Assembly (NCBI RefSeq): GCF_000421345.1
Contig: NZ_ATWV01000003.1
Span: 248,001-312,000, forward strand
Reading direction: 5' to 3'
Source of the DNA: Treponema bryantii NK4A124
GTDB taxonomy: Bacteria; Spirochaetota; Spirochaetia; Treponematales; Treponemataceae
DNA: 64,000 bases
Under the pieces are notes generated by a model. The model was not told where the DNA came from and ran no database searches. It saw nothing but the letters and a program-made list of their open reading frames with translations. Positions 42,777 to 52,592 of this stretch are shown in pieces. A program made the translations under genes and the position numbers. The stretch's first letter is position 1, and every line of letters begins with the position of its first letter.

Positions 42777-45668
42777 GTGTTTTTAAAAAGTCTTGATATA
42801 CATGGATTTAAATCTTTTGCAGACAAAACTCACATTGATTTTGCAGAGGGTATTACTGCCCTGCTCGGACCAAACGGTTGTGGTAAGAGTAATGTTGTAG
42901 ATGCAATCAAGTGGGTACTGGCTGAACGCAATTCTAAAAATCTCCGTGCAGAAAAAATGGAAGACGTTATTTTTAACGGTACAGAACGTCGTCCCGCCCT
43001 CAATACTGCAGAGGTTACCCTCACTATTGCTAACGACAAGGGCCTTCTCCCTCTCGATGAAGAAGAAATTGCAATTACCCGCCGACTTTACCGTTCAGGT
43101 GATGCTGAATACTTTATCAATAAACGTCCTGCAGGACCTACAGAAATCCGCCGTCTTTTTATGGATACCGGTGTCGGTAAGGCAGCCTACTCTGTTATGG
43201 AGCAGGGAAAAATTGACCAGATTCTTTCAAGCAAACCGGAAGACCGCCGTTATCTTTTTGAAGAGGCCGCTGGTATCAGCCGCTCTAAGGCAGAGGTTGC
43301 AGAAGCAGAACGAGAGCTTGAGAGAACCCGTCAGAACATGACTCAGATTGAAATTGCCATGGGAGAAATTAAACGTCAGTACGACACTCTCAAGGTTCAG
43401 TCTGAAAAAACAATAAAATACCGTCAGTTCAAGGAAGAAATCTACAGCTGCGAACTGGACCTTACCCTCCTTCGACTTAAAAACTTTGTAACAGACAAGG
43501 CCCGCCACGAAGAAGAACTCAAACATGTTCAGGAAAAACGCGATAAGGTTCGTCAGGAAATCGAAGAAATCAATAACACAATTTCTGAAAACATGGACAA
43601 GGTTAAGGCCATGCAGGATGAGCTTTATACAAAGCAGGCTAATCTTCTTGCAATCGGCCAGGAGAAAAACGGTAAGCTGGAACTGATTAAACAGCAGAAC
43701 CAGCAGGCCCTTTTAATGAAGGAAAAGCTTAATGCTCTCGAAGGCCGTCGTGCCGCAATTCAGGAACGCATTGATACTGTTCAGGAAGAAATTGACGAAA
43801 ACAATGCTGTACTTCACGAAAAGAATAAGCAGCTTAATGATATTAAAGCAAACATAGAATCTTTCAATAAAAACATTGAAACAAGCAGCAGCCAGATTAC
43901 AGACAATGACCGCAAGGCAGAAACGCTGCGCCAGCAGATTACAGAGCTGGAAGAAGAACGTGCAGAGCTTCAGAAAGAGCTTGCCGCTATCACAGAAGAC
44001 ATTGTTTCAATGCTTGATGCAAAGCTTAAGGATGCAGGTTTTTCTGAAGGTGCCCTGCGCCTTGCAAAGGAAGAACTCGAAGAAAACTTTGCAAAGCTTA
44101 AGATTTACCTTGATGGTCGTAAAAACATTTTCTCTGACCAGGCCGCCAAAAAACTTAATGCAGACGAGGCTGCAAAGACAATCCAGGAATCTGTAGAAGC
44201 CTTTGAAGAAGCCGGCCGCCAGATGCAGGCCCTCGAAGCTTCACTTAAAAAATATCAGGATGCATCTCCTGCCTTCATTACAGAGTTCCTTTCACCGGAA
44301 GGTATCATGACTAAGAAGCGCGGTATTGATGAAAAAATCAATCAGAACCGTGCCAAGGTTGATGATATCAATAATCAGATTAAAGAGCTCAATTCTCAGA
44401 ACAGCGAACTCACTGCAAAAATCAACGAGTACCGAGACACCCTTCAGAAGCTTAAACTCAATGAGATTCAGATGCAGGAACAGATTACTGCAAGCCAGAA
44501 TCAGATTGGTGTTTTGAACCGCCAGCTCACAAGTGAACAGGCAACCTTGCGTGACACAGAAGACGAACTCTTTGCAGAAAATAAACGAGCCGAAGAAATC
44601 AACGAGCAGATTCAGACCTATCAGGATGAGCTTGCAGAAATTGAATACCGGGGTAAAAAGCTTGCCGATGAAATGAATCAGCTTGATGAAGAGATAGCCA
44701 AGGCTAACAAGAGCGTTTCAGGCAAGAGCGACACCCTCGACAAAAAGCGCGAAGAACAGAATAAATATCAGGAGCAGTACGAGCGCCTTTCACTTTCTTT
44801 GAATTCTGCAGACAATGACATTCGTAACGTTAAGCAGAACTTCCAGGATCAGTATTCACGAGACCTTATGGAATTTGAAGAGCGCATGTACAAAATTACA
44901 ACTCCAGCTGCCGAGCTCCGCGATAAGCTTTCTGAAGCAAAAAAAGCCTTCCAGTCTCTGGGCTCTGTAAACCTTATGGCTCCGGAAGAGTTCAACGAAG
45001 TAAAGGAACGCTACGAGCGCCAGCGAACAAACTACGAAGATACTCAGAAGTCTCTTGAAAACCTCGTTCGTGTAAGTGAAGAAATTAAATCTAAATCTGC
45101 TGAAATGTTCCTCGAAACTTACAATCAGATTAAGAAGAACTTCCACAATATGTTCCGCCGTCTTTTCAACGGAGGACGTGCCGAACTCAAGCTTGCAGAT
45201 CCTGCAAATATCTTATCTTCAGGTATTGATATTTATGCTCAGCCGCCTGGAAAGAAACTGGAAAATATTGCCCTCCTTTCCGGTGGTGAAAAAACAATGA
45301 CTGCGGTTGCCCTTCTCTTTGCAACTTATCAGGTTCGCCCTAGTCCATTCTGTCTTCTGGACGAGATTGACGCCGCACTCGATGACAAGAACGTTTCTTC
45401 TTTTGTTACTGCACTTGAAAGCTTTGCGAGCGTCAGCCAGTACATTGTTATCACCCATAACAAGAAAACTGTAATGGGTGCTTCAACAATGCTTGGTATT
45501 ACAATGGAAGAGTCCGGTGTAAGTAAGATTATTGCCCTCCGTCTTGATGAAGATATTAACCGGGGTGCTGTAATAGATCATAATCAGGACAACTTTGTTG
45601 ACGAAGATGTTCCTGATGAGGAAGGTGTTGTACTTCCACCTCGTCCTCCAAAACGGGACAAGTCTTAA
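42777..45668 (+). CDS. smc: Chromosome segregation protein Smc, short form
   Basis: SMC condenses and segregates chromosomes. The N-terminal head has Walker A GPNGCGKSN (31-39) and the Q-loop region. The C-terminal head has signature LSGGEKTM (834-841) and Walker B CLLDEID (859-865), with a D-loop after it. Between them is coiled coil. At 963 residues it is about 200 shorter than the usual ~1180. The mid-region (near 490-510) shows only a short break (SPAFITEFLSPEGI) where the globular hinge should be. GTG start with GAGG upstream; a weak promoter (TATAAT at 42745) precedes it. Confidence 0.93.
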   Translation: MFLKSLDIHGFKSFADKTHIDFAEGITALLGPNGCGKSNVVDAIKWVLAERNSKNLRAEKMEDVIFNGTERRPALNTAEVTLTIANDKGLLPLDEEEIAITRRLYRSGDAEYFINKRPAGPTEIRRLFMDTGVGKAAYSVMEQGKIDQILSSKPEDRRYLFEEAAGISRSKAEVAEAERELERTRQNMTQIEIAMGEIKRQYDTLKVQSEKTIKYRQFKEEIYSCELDLTLLRLKNFVTDKARHEEELKHVQEKRDKVRQEIEEINNTISENMDKVKAMQDELYTKQANLLAIGQEKNGKLELIKQQNQQALLMKEKLNALEGRRAAIQERIDTVQEEIDENNAVLHEKNKQLNDIKANIESFNKNIETSSSQITDNDRKAETLRQQITELEEERAELQKELAAITEDIVSMLDAKLKDAGFSEGALRLAKEELEENFAKLKIYLDGRKNIFSDQAAKKLNADEAAKTIQESVEAFEEAGRQMQALEASLKKYQDASPAFITEFLSPEGIMTKKRGIDEKINQNRAKVDDINNQIKELNSQNSELTAKINEYRDTLQKLKLNEIQMQEQITASQNQIGVLNRQLTSEQATLRDTEDELFAENKRAEEINEQIQTYQDELAEIEYRGKKLADEMNQLDEEIAKANKSVSGKSDTLDKKREEQNKYQEQYERLSLSLNSADNDIRNVKQNFQDQYSRDLMEFEERMYKITTPAAELRDKLSEAKKAFQSLGSVNLMAPEEFNEVKERYERQRTNYEDTQKSLENLVRVSEEIKSKSAEMFLETYNQIKKNFHNMFRRLFNGGRAELKLADPANILSSGIDIYAQPPGKKLENIALLSGGEKTMTAVALLFATYQVRPSPFCLLDEIDAALDDKNVSSFVTALESFASVSQYIVITHNKKTVMGASTMLGITMEESGVSKIIALRLDEDINRGAVIDHNQDNFVDEDVPDEEGVVLPPRPPKRDKS

Positions 45669-45699
45669 ACTAACTAATGTTAGTTATTAAGGTTATATA

Positions 45700-46095
45700 A
45701 TGGATTTCAAAGGGATTTGGAAAAACATAAAAGATAAACTCTCACCGCTAGTTGAAAAAGTCCGGGAATTTTACGAAGAAAATAAAATGCTTTCGTATAT
45801 AATTGCGGGCCTGCTTGCTCTTCTTCTCTTGTGTATAATTCTTTTGATAGCCTTAGCTGGAAAGAAAAAAGAACCTGACGTAATACCGGGTACAGTACTT
45901 GAGCTTACAGAGCCTCTTGCAGTACCTGATGGTCCTGAACTTCCAAAGGACTACACTGCTTCCCGAACTCCAAAAGAAAAATGGAGCGAAGAAGAAGCTG
46001 AAGAATGGTTTACACTTCCAGGTCAAAAAGAAATTGATTCGCTTTCAAAAGCAAATGATAATTTAATAAATGAAATAACAGGAGCCGCTCCATGA
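45700..46095 (+). CDS. Single-pass membrane protein of unknown function
   Basis: This 131-residue protein has a basic N-terminal segment, one membrane helix (IIAGLLALLLLCIILLIALAG, near 34-54) and a polar tail of ~75 residues, rich in Pro and Glu. No family is recognised. It starts 31 bases after smc, and its stop overlaps the next gene's start by four bases (ATGA), coupling it to the TPR lipoprotein. Confidence 0.65.
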   Translation: MDFKGIWKNIKDKLSPLVEKVREFYEENKMLSYIIAGLLALLLLCIILLIALAGKKKEPDVIPGTVLELTEPLAVPDGPELPKDYTASRTPKEKWSEEEAEEWFTLPGQKEIDSLSKANDNLINEITGAAP

Positions 46096-47567
46096 AAAAA
46101 ATCCTTATAGCATCTTCATGTGCATTCATGCTCTGCTTTACATCTTGTGCAAGTAAGCAGGCTCCGGAAAGTGAATCTCAGATAGAAGCACCTGCAACAG
46201 AAAGCACTGAAGCAAAAGACAATTCAGCTCAAGATAATAATCAGGCTGATGCAGAAGAAAACTCTTCAAAAGATACAGAGACTCAAGCAGATGAAGAATC
46301 AATAGATGAAAATGATTCTTTCACTTCAGAAGATTTTCCTGAACCTGAAACAATTGAAGAACCTGAAATAATAACTTTGGAAGCGCCTGTTGAACCAGAG
46401 CCATCTGAAAATGAGCCTGCTTCTGAAGAAGTAAAGAATGAAGAGCCTCCAGAAATTACGGTCGTAAACAGCAATGAAGAAAATCAGACCGCAGAATCAG
46501 AAGAAACCGGAGAAGAAAAAGAAGACCTTTCAGAAACTTCTGAAACACCTTCACAGGAAGAAGACAAAGATCTTGAAGACATAACAGCCAATGATGTAGT
46601 TATTGTATCCAAACAGGATTCAGACGGTATTTCTGGCGGCATTGATATCACTGATGATGATTCTGATTCAGCTGCAAATCTAAGCGACATAGAAAAAGAT
46701 ATTACTCCATCTCGTTCAGTTACACTTAAGAAGTTTGAATATCTTGATGTAACCTACCCTGGCACGGGCTGGATTTACATGGGATTAACTGATAATTCAA
46801 AAGATCTTGCATACTTTGGCCGCAAGCTTGGTACAAAAGATACAAAGTTCTCTTTACAGGCTCGTGCAGCAGGAACTAAGATTATCCACTTCTACAGAAA
46901 CGATCCTCTTACAGGCCAGTATCTTGATGATTATGTTGAAGTTATAATTCAGGCAGAAAATGGTTCTAACAAAACTCACATTGAAGCACCAGAATATAAA
47001 CTGCCTGTTCAGAAAAAAGTAAAGCCTGCTATAAAAGCGACAGAAGAAGAGACTCCTGAAAATACTGAAGAAAAAGAAGCTGATAAAAAAACTGAAGCTT
47101 CACCTGCCAGGGACACTGCGAAGGCCCCTGTAAAAACAGATACATCTCCAGCAGCTACAGAAAGGGCATCTGCACAGACTGTAAATAAAACAAGCAACGC
47201 CGTATCAGCTACAAAAGAAAACGTAAATGCAGTTGAAACTCAGGCCTCACAAGCCGAAGCTGCAAATACCGTACCTGCCACAAATCCTGACACTCTATTA
47301 AAGGAAGCTCAGGTGTTATATAATGAAAAAGAATATTCTGCAGCTCTGAACAAACTTAAACAATTCTTTGAATATTCAACAGATAATGGCGACGAAGCTC
47401 TTTATCTTAAAGGACAGATACTGGAAGCAAAGTCTGATGTCCGCGATATAAAGGGCGCAATTGATGCATATACTACGCTTACAAAAAACTATCCTGCAAG
47501 TAAACTTTGGGACAGTGCAAATAAGCGTATCATATATTTAAAAAGATTCTATTTGGAGGTTAGATAG
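46092..47567 (+). CDS. Large acidic lipoprotein with C-terminal TPR
   Basis: This 491-residue lipoprotein has signal MKKILIASSCAFMLCFTSC with lipobox FTSC at Cys19. Residues ~20-200 are a disordered Glu/Asp/Ser/Pro-rich region. A beta domain follows (near 205-300). A second low-complexity stretch, rich in Ala, Thr and Glu, reaches ~395. The C-terminal ~90 residues form TPR-like helices (DTLLKEAQVLYNEKEYSAAL), as in periplasmic scaffold proteins such as CpoB/BamD-like factors. It overlaps the preceding gene by four bases. Its role is unknown, probably envelope organisation. Confidence 0.7.
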   Translation: MKKILIASSCAFMLCFTSCASKQAPESESQIEAPATESTEAKDNSAQDNNQADAEENSSKDTETQADEESIDENDSFTSEDFPEPETIEEPEIITLEAPVEPEPSENEPASEEVKNEEPPEITVVNSNEENQTAESEETGEEKEDLSETSETPSQEEDKDLEDITANDVVIVSKQDSDGISGGIDITDDDSDSAANLSDIEKDITPSRSVTLKKFEYLDVTYPGTGWIYMGLTDNSKDLAYFGRKLGTKDTKFSLQARAAGTKIIHFYRNDPLTGQYLDDYVEVIIQAENGSNKTHIEAPEYKLPVQKKVKPAIKATEEETPENTEEKEADKKTEASPARDTAKAPVKTDTSPAATERASAQTVNKTSNAVSATKENVNAVETQASQAEAANTVPATNPDTLLKEAQVLYNEKEYSAALNKLKQFFEYSTDNGDEALYLKGQILEAKSDVRDIKGAIDAYTTLTKNYPASKLWDSANKRIIYLKRFYLEVR

Positions 47568-47572
47568 ATTCC

Positions 47573-48289
47573 ATGAAAAATTCAATTAAATCTATTCTTA
47601 TTATCGGATTGGGCACTGCCCTTTTATCATCCTGTGTATTAGGTCGTCCTGCAAAGGAAGAAGCTCCTGTCCGCTCAATTACAGTCTCGGGCACTGGAAG
47701 TGTTTCGGTAAAGCCTGATATGGTTTCGATGAAGTTTATTGTAAGGACAACAGGATGGAACTGCCCTCAGGCTGCAGAGCGTAATGCAATCAATACAACA
47801 AACACAATCAATGCAATTAAGGAAGCAGGAGTTCCTGAATCAGATATTTCAACTTATGATTATTCTATTACTCAGGATAACTCACACAACTATGCCGGCG
47901 AATACACAGTACGCAATACGATTGCCGTACTCATCAGAAACGTAGATATTACAGGAAAGGTAATTGATGCCGCTGTAAAGAACAATACAGGTGCAAACGG
48001 AATTACTTCTTTTGAATATCTTGTTTCTGATAAGGCAACTGCTTTACGCGAAGCCCGCACTCTGGCAATTAAGAATGCACAGGATGCAGCTTCTCTTTTA
48101 GCAGGAGCAAGCGGATGTAAGGTAAACAGTGTTCTTGAAATCCGTGAGGATTACATAAGTGCCGGCCGTGGTAATGAAATGCTTTACAAGGCTGCTTCAA
48201 TGGCAAACGGTGCTACACCTACACCAATTACAGAAGGAAACGTAACAATCACTTCTAACGTGACTGTAAAATATGAATTAACAAACTAA
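47573..48289 (+). CDS. SIMPL-domain (DUF541) lipoprotein
   Basis: This 238-residue protein has signal MKNSIKSILIIGLGTALLSSC with lipobox LSSC at Cys21. The mature part is a SIMPL domain: ITVSGTGSVSVKPDMVSMKF (near 37-56), ISTYDYSITQDN (near 98-109) and a C-terminal ALREARTLAIKNAQDAASLLA (near 160-180). The family includes oxidative-stress proteins, but its biochemical role is not known. It lies 5 bases after the TPR lipoprotein and may share its operon. An R1-like repeat follows its stop. Confidence 0.85.
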   Translation: MKNSIKSILIIGLGTALLSSCVLGRPAKEEAPVRSITVSGTGSVSVKPDMVSMKFIVRTTGWNCPQAAERNAINTTNTINAIKEAGVPESDISTYDYSITQDNSHNYAGEYTVRNTIAVLIRNVDITGKVIDAAVKNNTGANGITSFEYLVSDKATALREARTLAIKNAQDAASLLAGASGCKVNSVLEIREDYISAGRGNEMLYKAASMANGATPTPITEGNVTITSNVTVKYELTN

Positions 48290-48295
48290 AACATA

Positions 48296-48320
48296 GACCC
48301 CGAAACCAGTTCGGGGTGAC
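48296..48320. repeat. Short palindromic repeat, R1-like
   Basis: CCCCGAAACCAGTTCGGGG hairpin then TGACA, directly after a stop codon. It resembles the second half of the element at 39013-39075, with altered arms. Confidence 0.6.
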
Positions 48321-48343
48321 AGAAATATAAGAGGACTAAAAAT

Positions 48344-49624
48344 ATGTTGGACTACAAATTTATTAAAGACAATCTTGATGCTGTAAAACAGAATATCATC
48401 AACCGTAACATGACTGCCGATGCAGACAAGGTTGTAGAACTTTTTGACAAGCGCACTGCCCTTGTAACAAAGCTTCAGGGACTTCAGCAGAAGCGTAATG
48501 AAAACGCTCAGGCTATGAAGCAGAAACTCGATCCTGAAAAACGCAACGAGCTCATTGCTGCAGGAAAGGCAATTAAAGATGAAATCACATCTGTAGAAGC
48601 AGAAACCAAAGAAACTGAAGCAGCCCTCGAAGAAGCTGCCCGTCAGATTCCAAACATGGTTCACCCGGATGCACCAGTTGGAAAGCTTGATACAGAAAAC
48701 CTCGAAGTAAAAAAGGTTGGAACTCCACGCAAGTTCGACTTTGAACCAAAGGATCATGTTCAGCTTGGTGAATCACTCGACATCATCGACTTTGACCGCG
48801 GTACAAAGGTATCTGGTCCAAAGTTCTATTATCTGAAAAATGAAGCAGTATTCCTTGAGCAGGCTCTTATTATGTACGCCCTCAACACTCTCCGCAAGCA
48901 CAACTTCCAGATGTTCATTACACCTGATGTTGCAAAGGAAGAAGTTCTTAAGGGTATCGGCTTCAACCCACGCGGAAATGAATCTAACGTTTACTCAATC
49001 GAAGATGAAGGAACCTGTCTGGTTGCTACTGCAGAAATTACACTTGGTGGATATCATCAGGATGAAATCTTAGACAAGGCAAGTCTTCCACGTTTCTACG
49101 GCGGACTGTCACACTGTTTCCGCCGCGAAGCAGGTGCTGCAGGTCAGTTCTCTAAGGGACTCTACCGCGTTCATCAGTTTGATAAGGTAGAAATGTTTGC
49201 TTACTCTACTCCTGAACAGTCAGACGAGATTCACGAAAAGCTTCGTCTGATTGAAGAGGAAATCTTTACTGGTCTTGGTCTTCCATTCCACGTTGTAGAC
49301 ACCTGTACAGGAGACCTCGGTGCCCCTGCTTACCGCAAGTGGGACCTGGAAGCATGGATGCCTGGCCGCAACGGTGGTGAATACGGAGAAGTAACTTCAA
49401 CTTCTAACTGTACAGACTACCAGGCTCGCCGCCTCAACATCAAATATAAGGATGACGACGGAAAGAACAAGTACGTTCATACTTTGAACGGAACTGCAAT
49501 TGCTGTAGGCCGTGCAATGCTTGCTATTCTCGAAAACTATCAGAATGCAGACGGCTCAGTAACAATTCCAGAAGTACTTGTTCCTTACTGCGGATTCGAC
49601 ACAATACGACCGAAGAAGCGTTAA
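48344..49624 (+). CDS. serS: Seryl-tRNA synthetase
   Basis: This class II synthetase charges tRNA-Ser. The 426-residue chain starts MLDYKFIKDNLDAVKQNI, with the long helical arm (near 30-100) that grips the tRNA. Motif 2 is GLSHCFRREAGAAGQFSKGLYRVHQFDKVE (near 255-285), and motif 3 is in TLNGTAIAVGRAMLAILENYQ (near 378-398). An AGAGG ribosome site lies before the ATG. A GAAA-capped hairpin (49625-49648) follows the stop but has no T-run. Confidence 0.97.
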   Translation: MLDYKFIKDNLDAVKQNIINRNMTADADKVVELFDKRTALVTKLQGLQQKRNENAQAMKQKLDPEKRNELIAAGKAIKDEITSVEAETKETEAALEEAARQIPNMVHPDAPVGKLDTENLEVKKVGTPRKFDFEPKDHVQLGESLDIIDFDRGTKVSGPKFYYLKNEAVFLEQALIMYALNTLRKHNFQMFITPDVAKEEVLKGIGFNPRGNESNVYSIEDEGTCLVATAEITLGGYHQDEILDKASLPRFYGGLSHCFRREAGAAGQFSKGLYRVHQFDKVEMFAYSTPEQSDEIHEKLRLIEEEIFTGLGLPFHVVDTCTGDLGAPAYRKWDLEAWMPGRNGGEYGEVTSTSNCTDYQARRLNIKYKDDDGKNKYVHTLNGTAIAVGRAMLAILENYQNADGSVTIPEVLVPYCGFDTIRPKKR

Positions 49625-49688
49625 AAAACTTTCCGAAAGGAAAGTTTTAGCTTCAACTTATTTTCTGCCTAAAAAATAGGAGACATTT

Positions 49689-50804
49689 ATGGACGAAACA
49701 GAAGGCCTGAATCAGAAGCAACAAGCTGGTTCAAACAGAATATTTTACCTTATTCTTTTCTTTGCTGTTGTACTGGCAGGCTTTCTGTGTAAAACCATGT
49801 CAACTGTATTAATACCTGTTGTTCTTTCATTCATGCTTTCTTTTGTATTCCTACCAATCATAAAAAAGCTGAATGTAAAAACAGGTATACCCTGGGTTAT
49901 CAGTTCTCTTATAATTGTTTTTTTGTTCTTCGTTGCCCTGCTCGGAATTACATCAATTCTTATTACTTCGCTTAGCGGAATTATTTCTGAATTTCCAAAA
50001 TATGAAAACCGTTTTATGTCTATCTACCAGCTGATAGCATACAATCTTGGAATAGAAATTGATAATACAAAAAGCCTTTTTCAAAACTTATGGGCATCTT
50101 TAAAAGTTCGTGAATATACACAAAAACTTGCCGTTATGCTTTCTTCCGGCGTAATTTCTTTCAGTAAAACACTTTTCCTTATTTCAATTATGACTGCATT
50201 CATCCTGCTTGAAATGCGTCTCACCAAAAGAAAAATGCATTATGCATTTAAAGAAAACCGCGCAAAAATCACCCGCATTTCTAATCAGATAATTAACCAG
50301 ACAATGCGTTATATTTCAATAAAATTCTTCATCTCTTTAGCAACTGGTCTATTATGCGGCTTTGCTTCATTGATAATAGGTCTTGACTTCCCTATTGTTT
50401 GGGGCTTCCTTGCCTTTATTATGAATTTCATTCCGATTTTTGGTTCTATAATTTCTGTAGGACTTACAACAATATTCTCTTTAATTCAATTTTATCCGAA
50501 CTGGGGAAAAACACTTTTTGTTCTGATTTTTATGACTTCTGTAAACATGGTTCTTGGAAATATTCTTGAACCACGTATCGAAGGTAAAAACCTGGGTGTA
50601 TCACCTTTCATAATTCTCATAAGCTTGTCTTTATGGGGGTATATCTGGGGCTTTACAGGAATGCTTATTGCAGTACCACTCATGGTTATTATCAAGATTT
50701 TCTGTGAAAACATTGAATATCTTAAAGGTCTAGCAATTTTGATTGGAAATGATCCAAGACAACAGCCTCAAGAGCAGGAAGAGAAGAAAGAAGCTTCTAA
50801 TTAA
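49689..50804 (+). CDS. AI-2E/PerM family membrane protein
   Basis: This 371-residue protein has about eight membrane helices. Two sit near residues 18-75, then a soluble stretch (95-145), and a C-terminal bundle from 155 with IVWGFLAFIMNFIPIFGSIISVGL (near 238-262) and NILEPRIEGKNLGVSPFIILISL (near 291-315), which are family hallmarks. Members have been linked to autoinducer export, sodium transport or membrane tension; the true substrate here is unknown. The acidic tail is Gln/Glu-rich. Its last 4 bases overlap the convergent PilZ-like gene. Confidence 0.87.
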   Translation: MDETEGLNQKQQAGSNRIFYLILFFAVVLAGFLCKTMSTVLIPVVLSFMLSFVFLPIIKKLNVKTGIPWVISSLIIVFLFFVALLGITSILITSLSGIISEFPKYENRFMSIYQLIAYNLGIEIDNTKSLFQNLWASLKVREYTQKLAVMLSSGVISFSKTLFLISIMTAFILLEMRLTKRKMHYAFKENRAKITRISNQIINQTMRYISIKFFISLATGLLCGFASLIIGLDFPIVWGFLAFIMNFIPIFGSIISVGLTTIFSLIQFYPNWGKTLFVLIFMTSVNMVLGNILEPRIEGKNLGVSPFIILISLSLWGYIWGFTGMLIAVPLMVIIKIFCENIEYLKGLAILIGNDPRQQPQEQEEKKEASN

Positions 50805-51760
50805 TTAAACAGTGTACTAGTTGCCTTTTCGTATAGAAAACGCAGATCCTCTTCCTGCAGCGTTGTATAGCGGAAATCTACACAGGAATATAAACCATCA
50901 CCACTACGATATATTTTATTTACTACACTTGTAACAAATATATCTCTTGTAAGAATTGGACCGCGCTTAATGGAGAATGAAAGCTTAATTCCATATTCTT
51001 CATTTGCAAAGAAGGTACAGTTTTGCGTTTCCATTCCAACTACAAGTCTTTCATGATCTACAAAGAGAATTGAAAATGGTCTGATTCGATTTTCCATTGC
51101 TTCCATTTTCTGTGTATGTGGTTCTGTAAGATATTTGCAGACAGGAATAAGCTGAAGACCGTTACCTGCATTCTTTTCCTGTTTTGCCTGCTCTACAAAG
51201 AGTTCAAGCAATTCCTTTGCTTTTTTCTGATATTCCAGAGAAATTATTTTCCAGACAGGACGAACAAAGAGTTCAAGGCCTTCTTCTGGAATACATTTCA
51301 AATTTAAGTCTTTTCTTGATTTGCAGTCAAAATATATTACCGAAGAAAAATCATAATCTGATTCTTCCTCAATATCAGAAATACGTTCTATCTGATCTGG
51401 AATTGAAAGAGAAAGACCTTTCTTTGTTTCTTTTACAGGAGAAATAAAATAAAGGCCTACACGATTAAAATAAAATTCAACCTTAACATTTTTATCAGCA
51501 AAACTTGATACTGATTGTGGTGGATTTTCAAGAAGAATTTCCCCGCTCTTTTTTACCTGGATATGTTCACCTTTTATTGCCACAGGGAAGATTTGGGATG
51601 TAAGGGAACGTATTTCACCTTCAATATCCTCTTTATCTTCGGACAGAGGTTCTTCTACCGGGGTAAGCGTTACAGGTACATTACCATCAATAAGATACTG
51701 AAGTACAAGTTCACGTTCTATTCCTGTAAGTTTGTCATGCTCCATCATACTTTTTTCCAC
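50801..51760 (-). CDS. PilZ-like (YcgR-type) regulator, divergent
   Basis: This 319-residue soluble protein has an N-terminal beta domain like YcgR-N/PilZN (FYFNRVGLYFISPVKETKKGLSLSIPDQIERI, near 97-128). A long helix follows near 177-200. The C-terminal domain ends in SVVNKIYRSGDGLYSCVDFRYTTLQEEDLRFLYE, the usual last strands of PilZ. The RxxxR and D/NxSxxGG cyclic-di-GMP motifs are not visible, so it may not bind the nucleotide. It lies 16 bases inside the next gene's end, forming a minus-strand pair with the lipoprotein. Confidence 0.55.
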   Translation of the reverse strand: MEKSMMEHDKLTGIERELVLQYLIDGNVPVTLTPVEEPLSEDKEDIEGEIRSLTSQIFPVAIKGEHIQVKKSGEILLENPPQSVSSFADKNVKVEFYFNRVGLYFISPVKETKKGLSLSIPDQIERISDIEEESDYDFSSVIYFDCKSRKDLNLKCIPEEGLELFVRPVWKIISLEYQKKAKELLELFVEQAKQEKNAGNGLQLIPVCKYLTEPHTQKMEAMENRIRPFSILFVDHERLVVGMETQNCTFFANEEYGIKLSFSIKRGPILTRDIFVTSVVNKIYRSGDGLYSCVDFRYTTLQEEDLRFLYEKATSTLFN

Positions 51761-52425
51761 CTGTTTATAGTAATCTGGTAAAACTCATTATTTCCACTGG
51801 AATTTAGAAATACCGTTACATCTATAATACCACAGGTTGTATAAAAACGCACAGGAATCTGCATAATTTCTGAACCGATAAAAGGCTCACCAAAAGTCCA
51901 TTTTGTAAAAAGTCCGTCAGTATCTATTTTTGCCGGATAGTTTTCTTCAAAATTATTTTTCCAGCCTTCTTCAAGGTCTTTTATAAAGAATACATAGTTG
52001 AAAATGTATTTCCTGCTGAAATATGCATCTGCACCTGAATGATTTTCTGATGAAAGACAGCTGCAAAAATTATTCATCTTATCCTTTATTGAAGGGCGGA
52101 TATTTCTTGTATCAAGGCTTCCAAAATCGTCTAATTCCGGATAAACAGGCTCTTGATTTGTCTTTGAAATTTTGAAGATTTCTTTGCTATATGGAACTTC
52201 AAGTCCAAGTTCTATTGAATTACGGTTAATAGTTTGTGAGAGTCTTTCTTTTTCAAGTTCCTGAGTCCAGGTTATACTCTGTTCTTTCTCTTTTACAGCC
52301 TGTTTGATTGTATCATTATCATTGTAGACAAGTTTTGTTTCTGAAGTATTTTTACAGGCAGCTGTTGATAGAAGAATAATAGCAGAAGAAATTATATATA
52401 TGTATTGTCTTAAGTTTTTATTCAA
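51745..52425 (-). CDS. Lipoprotein of unknown function
   Basis: I start this 226-residue protein at TTG 52425, which has AGGAG 6 bases upstream. It gives a clean lipoprotein signal: LNKNLRQYIYIISSAIILLSTAAC, with lipobox TAAC. A longer frame up to 52554 adds 43 residues that would bury the signal, so I reject it. The mature part is mixed with several Cys (CSCLSS) and a beta C-terminus. No family is recognised. Its 3' end overlaps the start of the PilZ-like gene by 16 bases, so the two are cotranscribed. Confidence 0.7.
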   Translation of the reverse strand: MNKNLRQYIYIISSAIILLSTAACKNTSETKLVYNDNDTIKQAVKEKEQSITWTQELEKERLSQTINRNSIELGLEVPYSKEIFKISKTNQEPVYPELDDFGSLDTRNIRPSIKDKMNNFCSCLSSENHSGADAYFSRKYIFNYVFFIKDLEEGWKNNFEENYPAKIDTDGLFTKWTFGEPFIGSEIMQIPVRFYTTCGIIDVTVFLNSSGNNEFYQITINRWKKV

Positions 52426-52547
52426 TTTAAACTCCTGCCTTCTTATAATTACTTTTTGAATGCTATTAATAATAACATACTTTATAATCATCGTCATTAA
52501 CAGAAGGCTAAAATTATGAAAAAAATATAATTTTTTTTCATAATCTA

Positions 52548-52576
52548 TTGACACAAATTAGTATAAATGGTATAAA
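52548..52576 (+). promoter_or_regulatory. Promoter of tRNA-Val
   Basis: TTGACA (52548-52553), a 17-base spacer and TATAAA (52571-52576), 16 bases before the tRNA. Confidence 0.75.
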
Positions 52577-52592
52577 TTAAACATCAACTGAC

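Noticed and set aside
50801-51760. Cyclic-di-GMP binding by the PilZ-like protein
   Set aside because: RxxxR and D/NxSxxGG motifs are not visible, so I keep only the fold-level resemblance.
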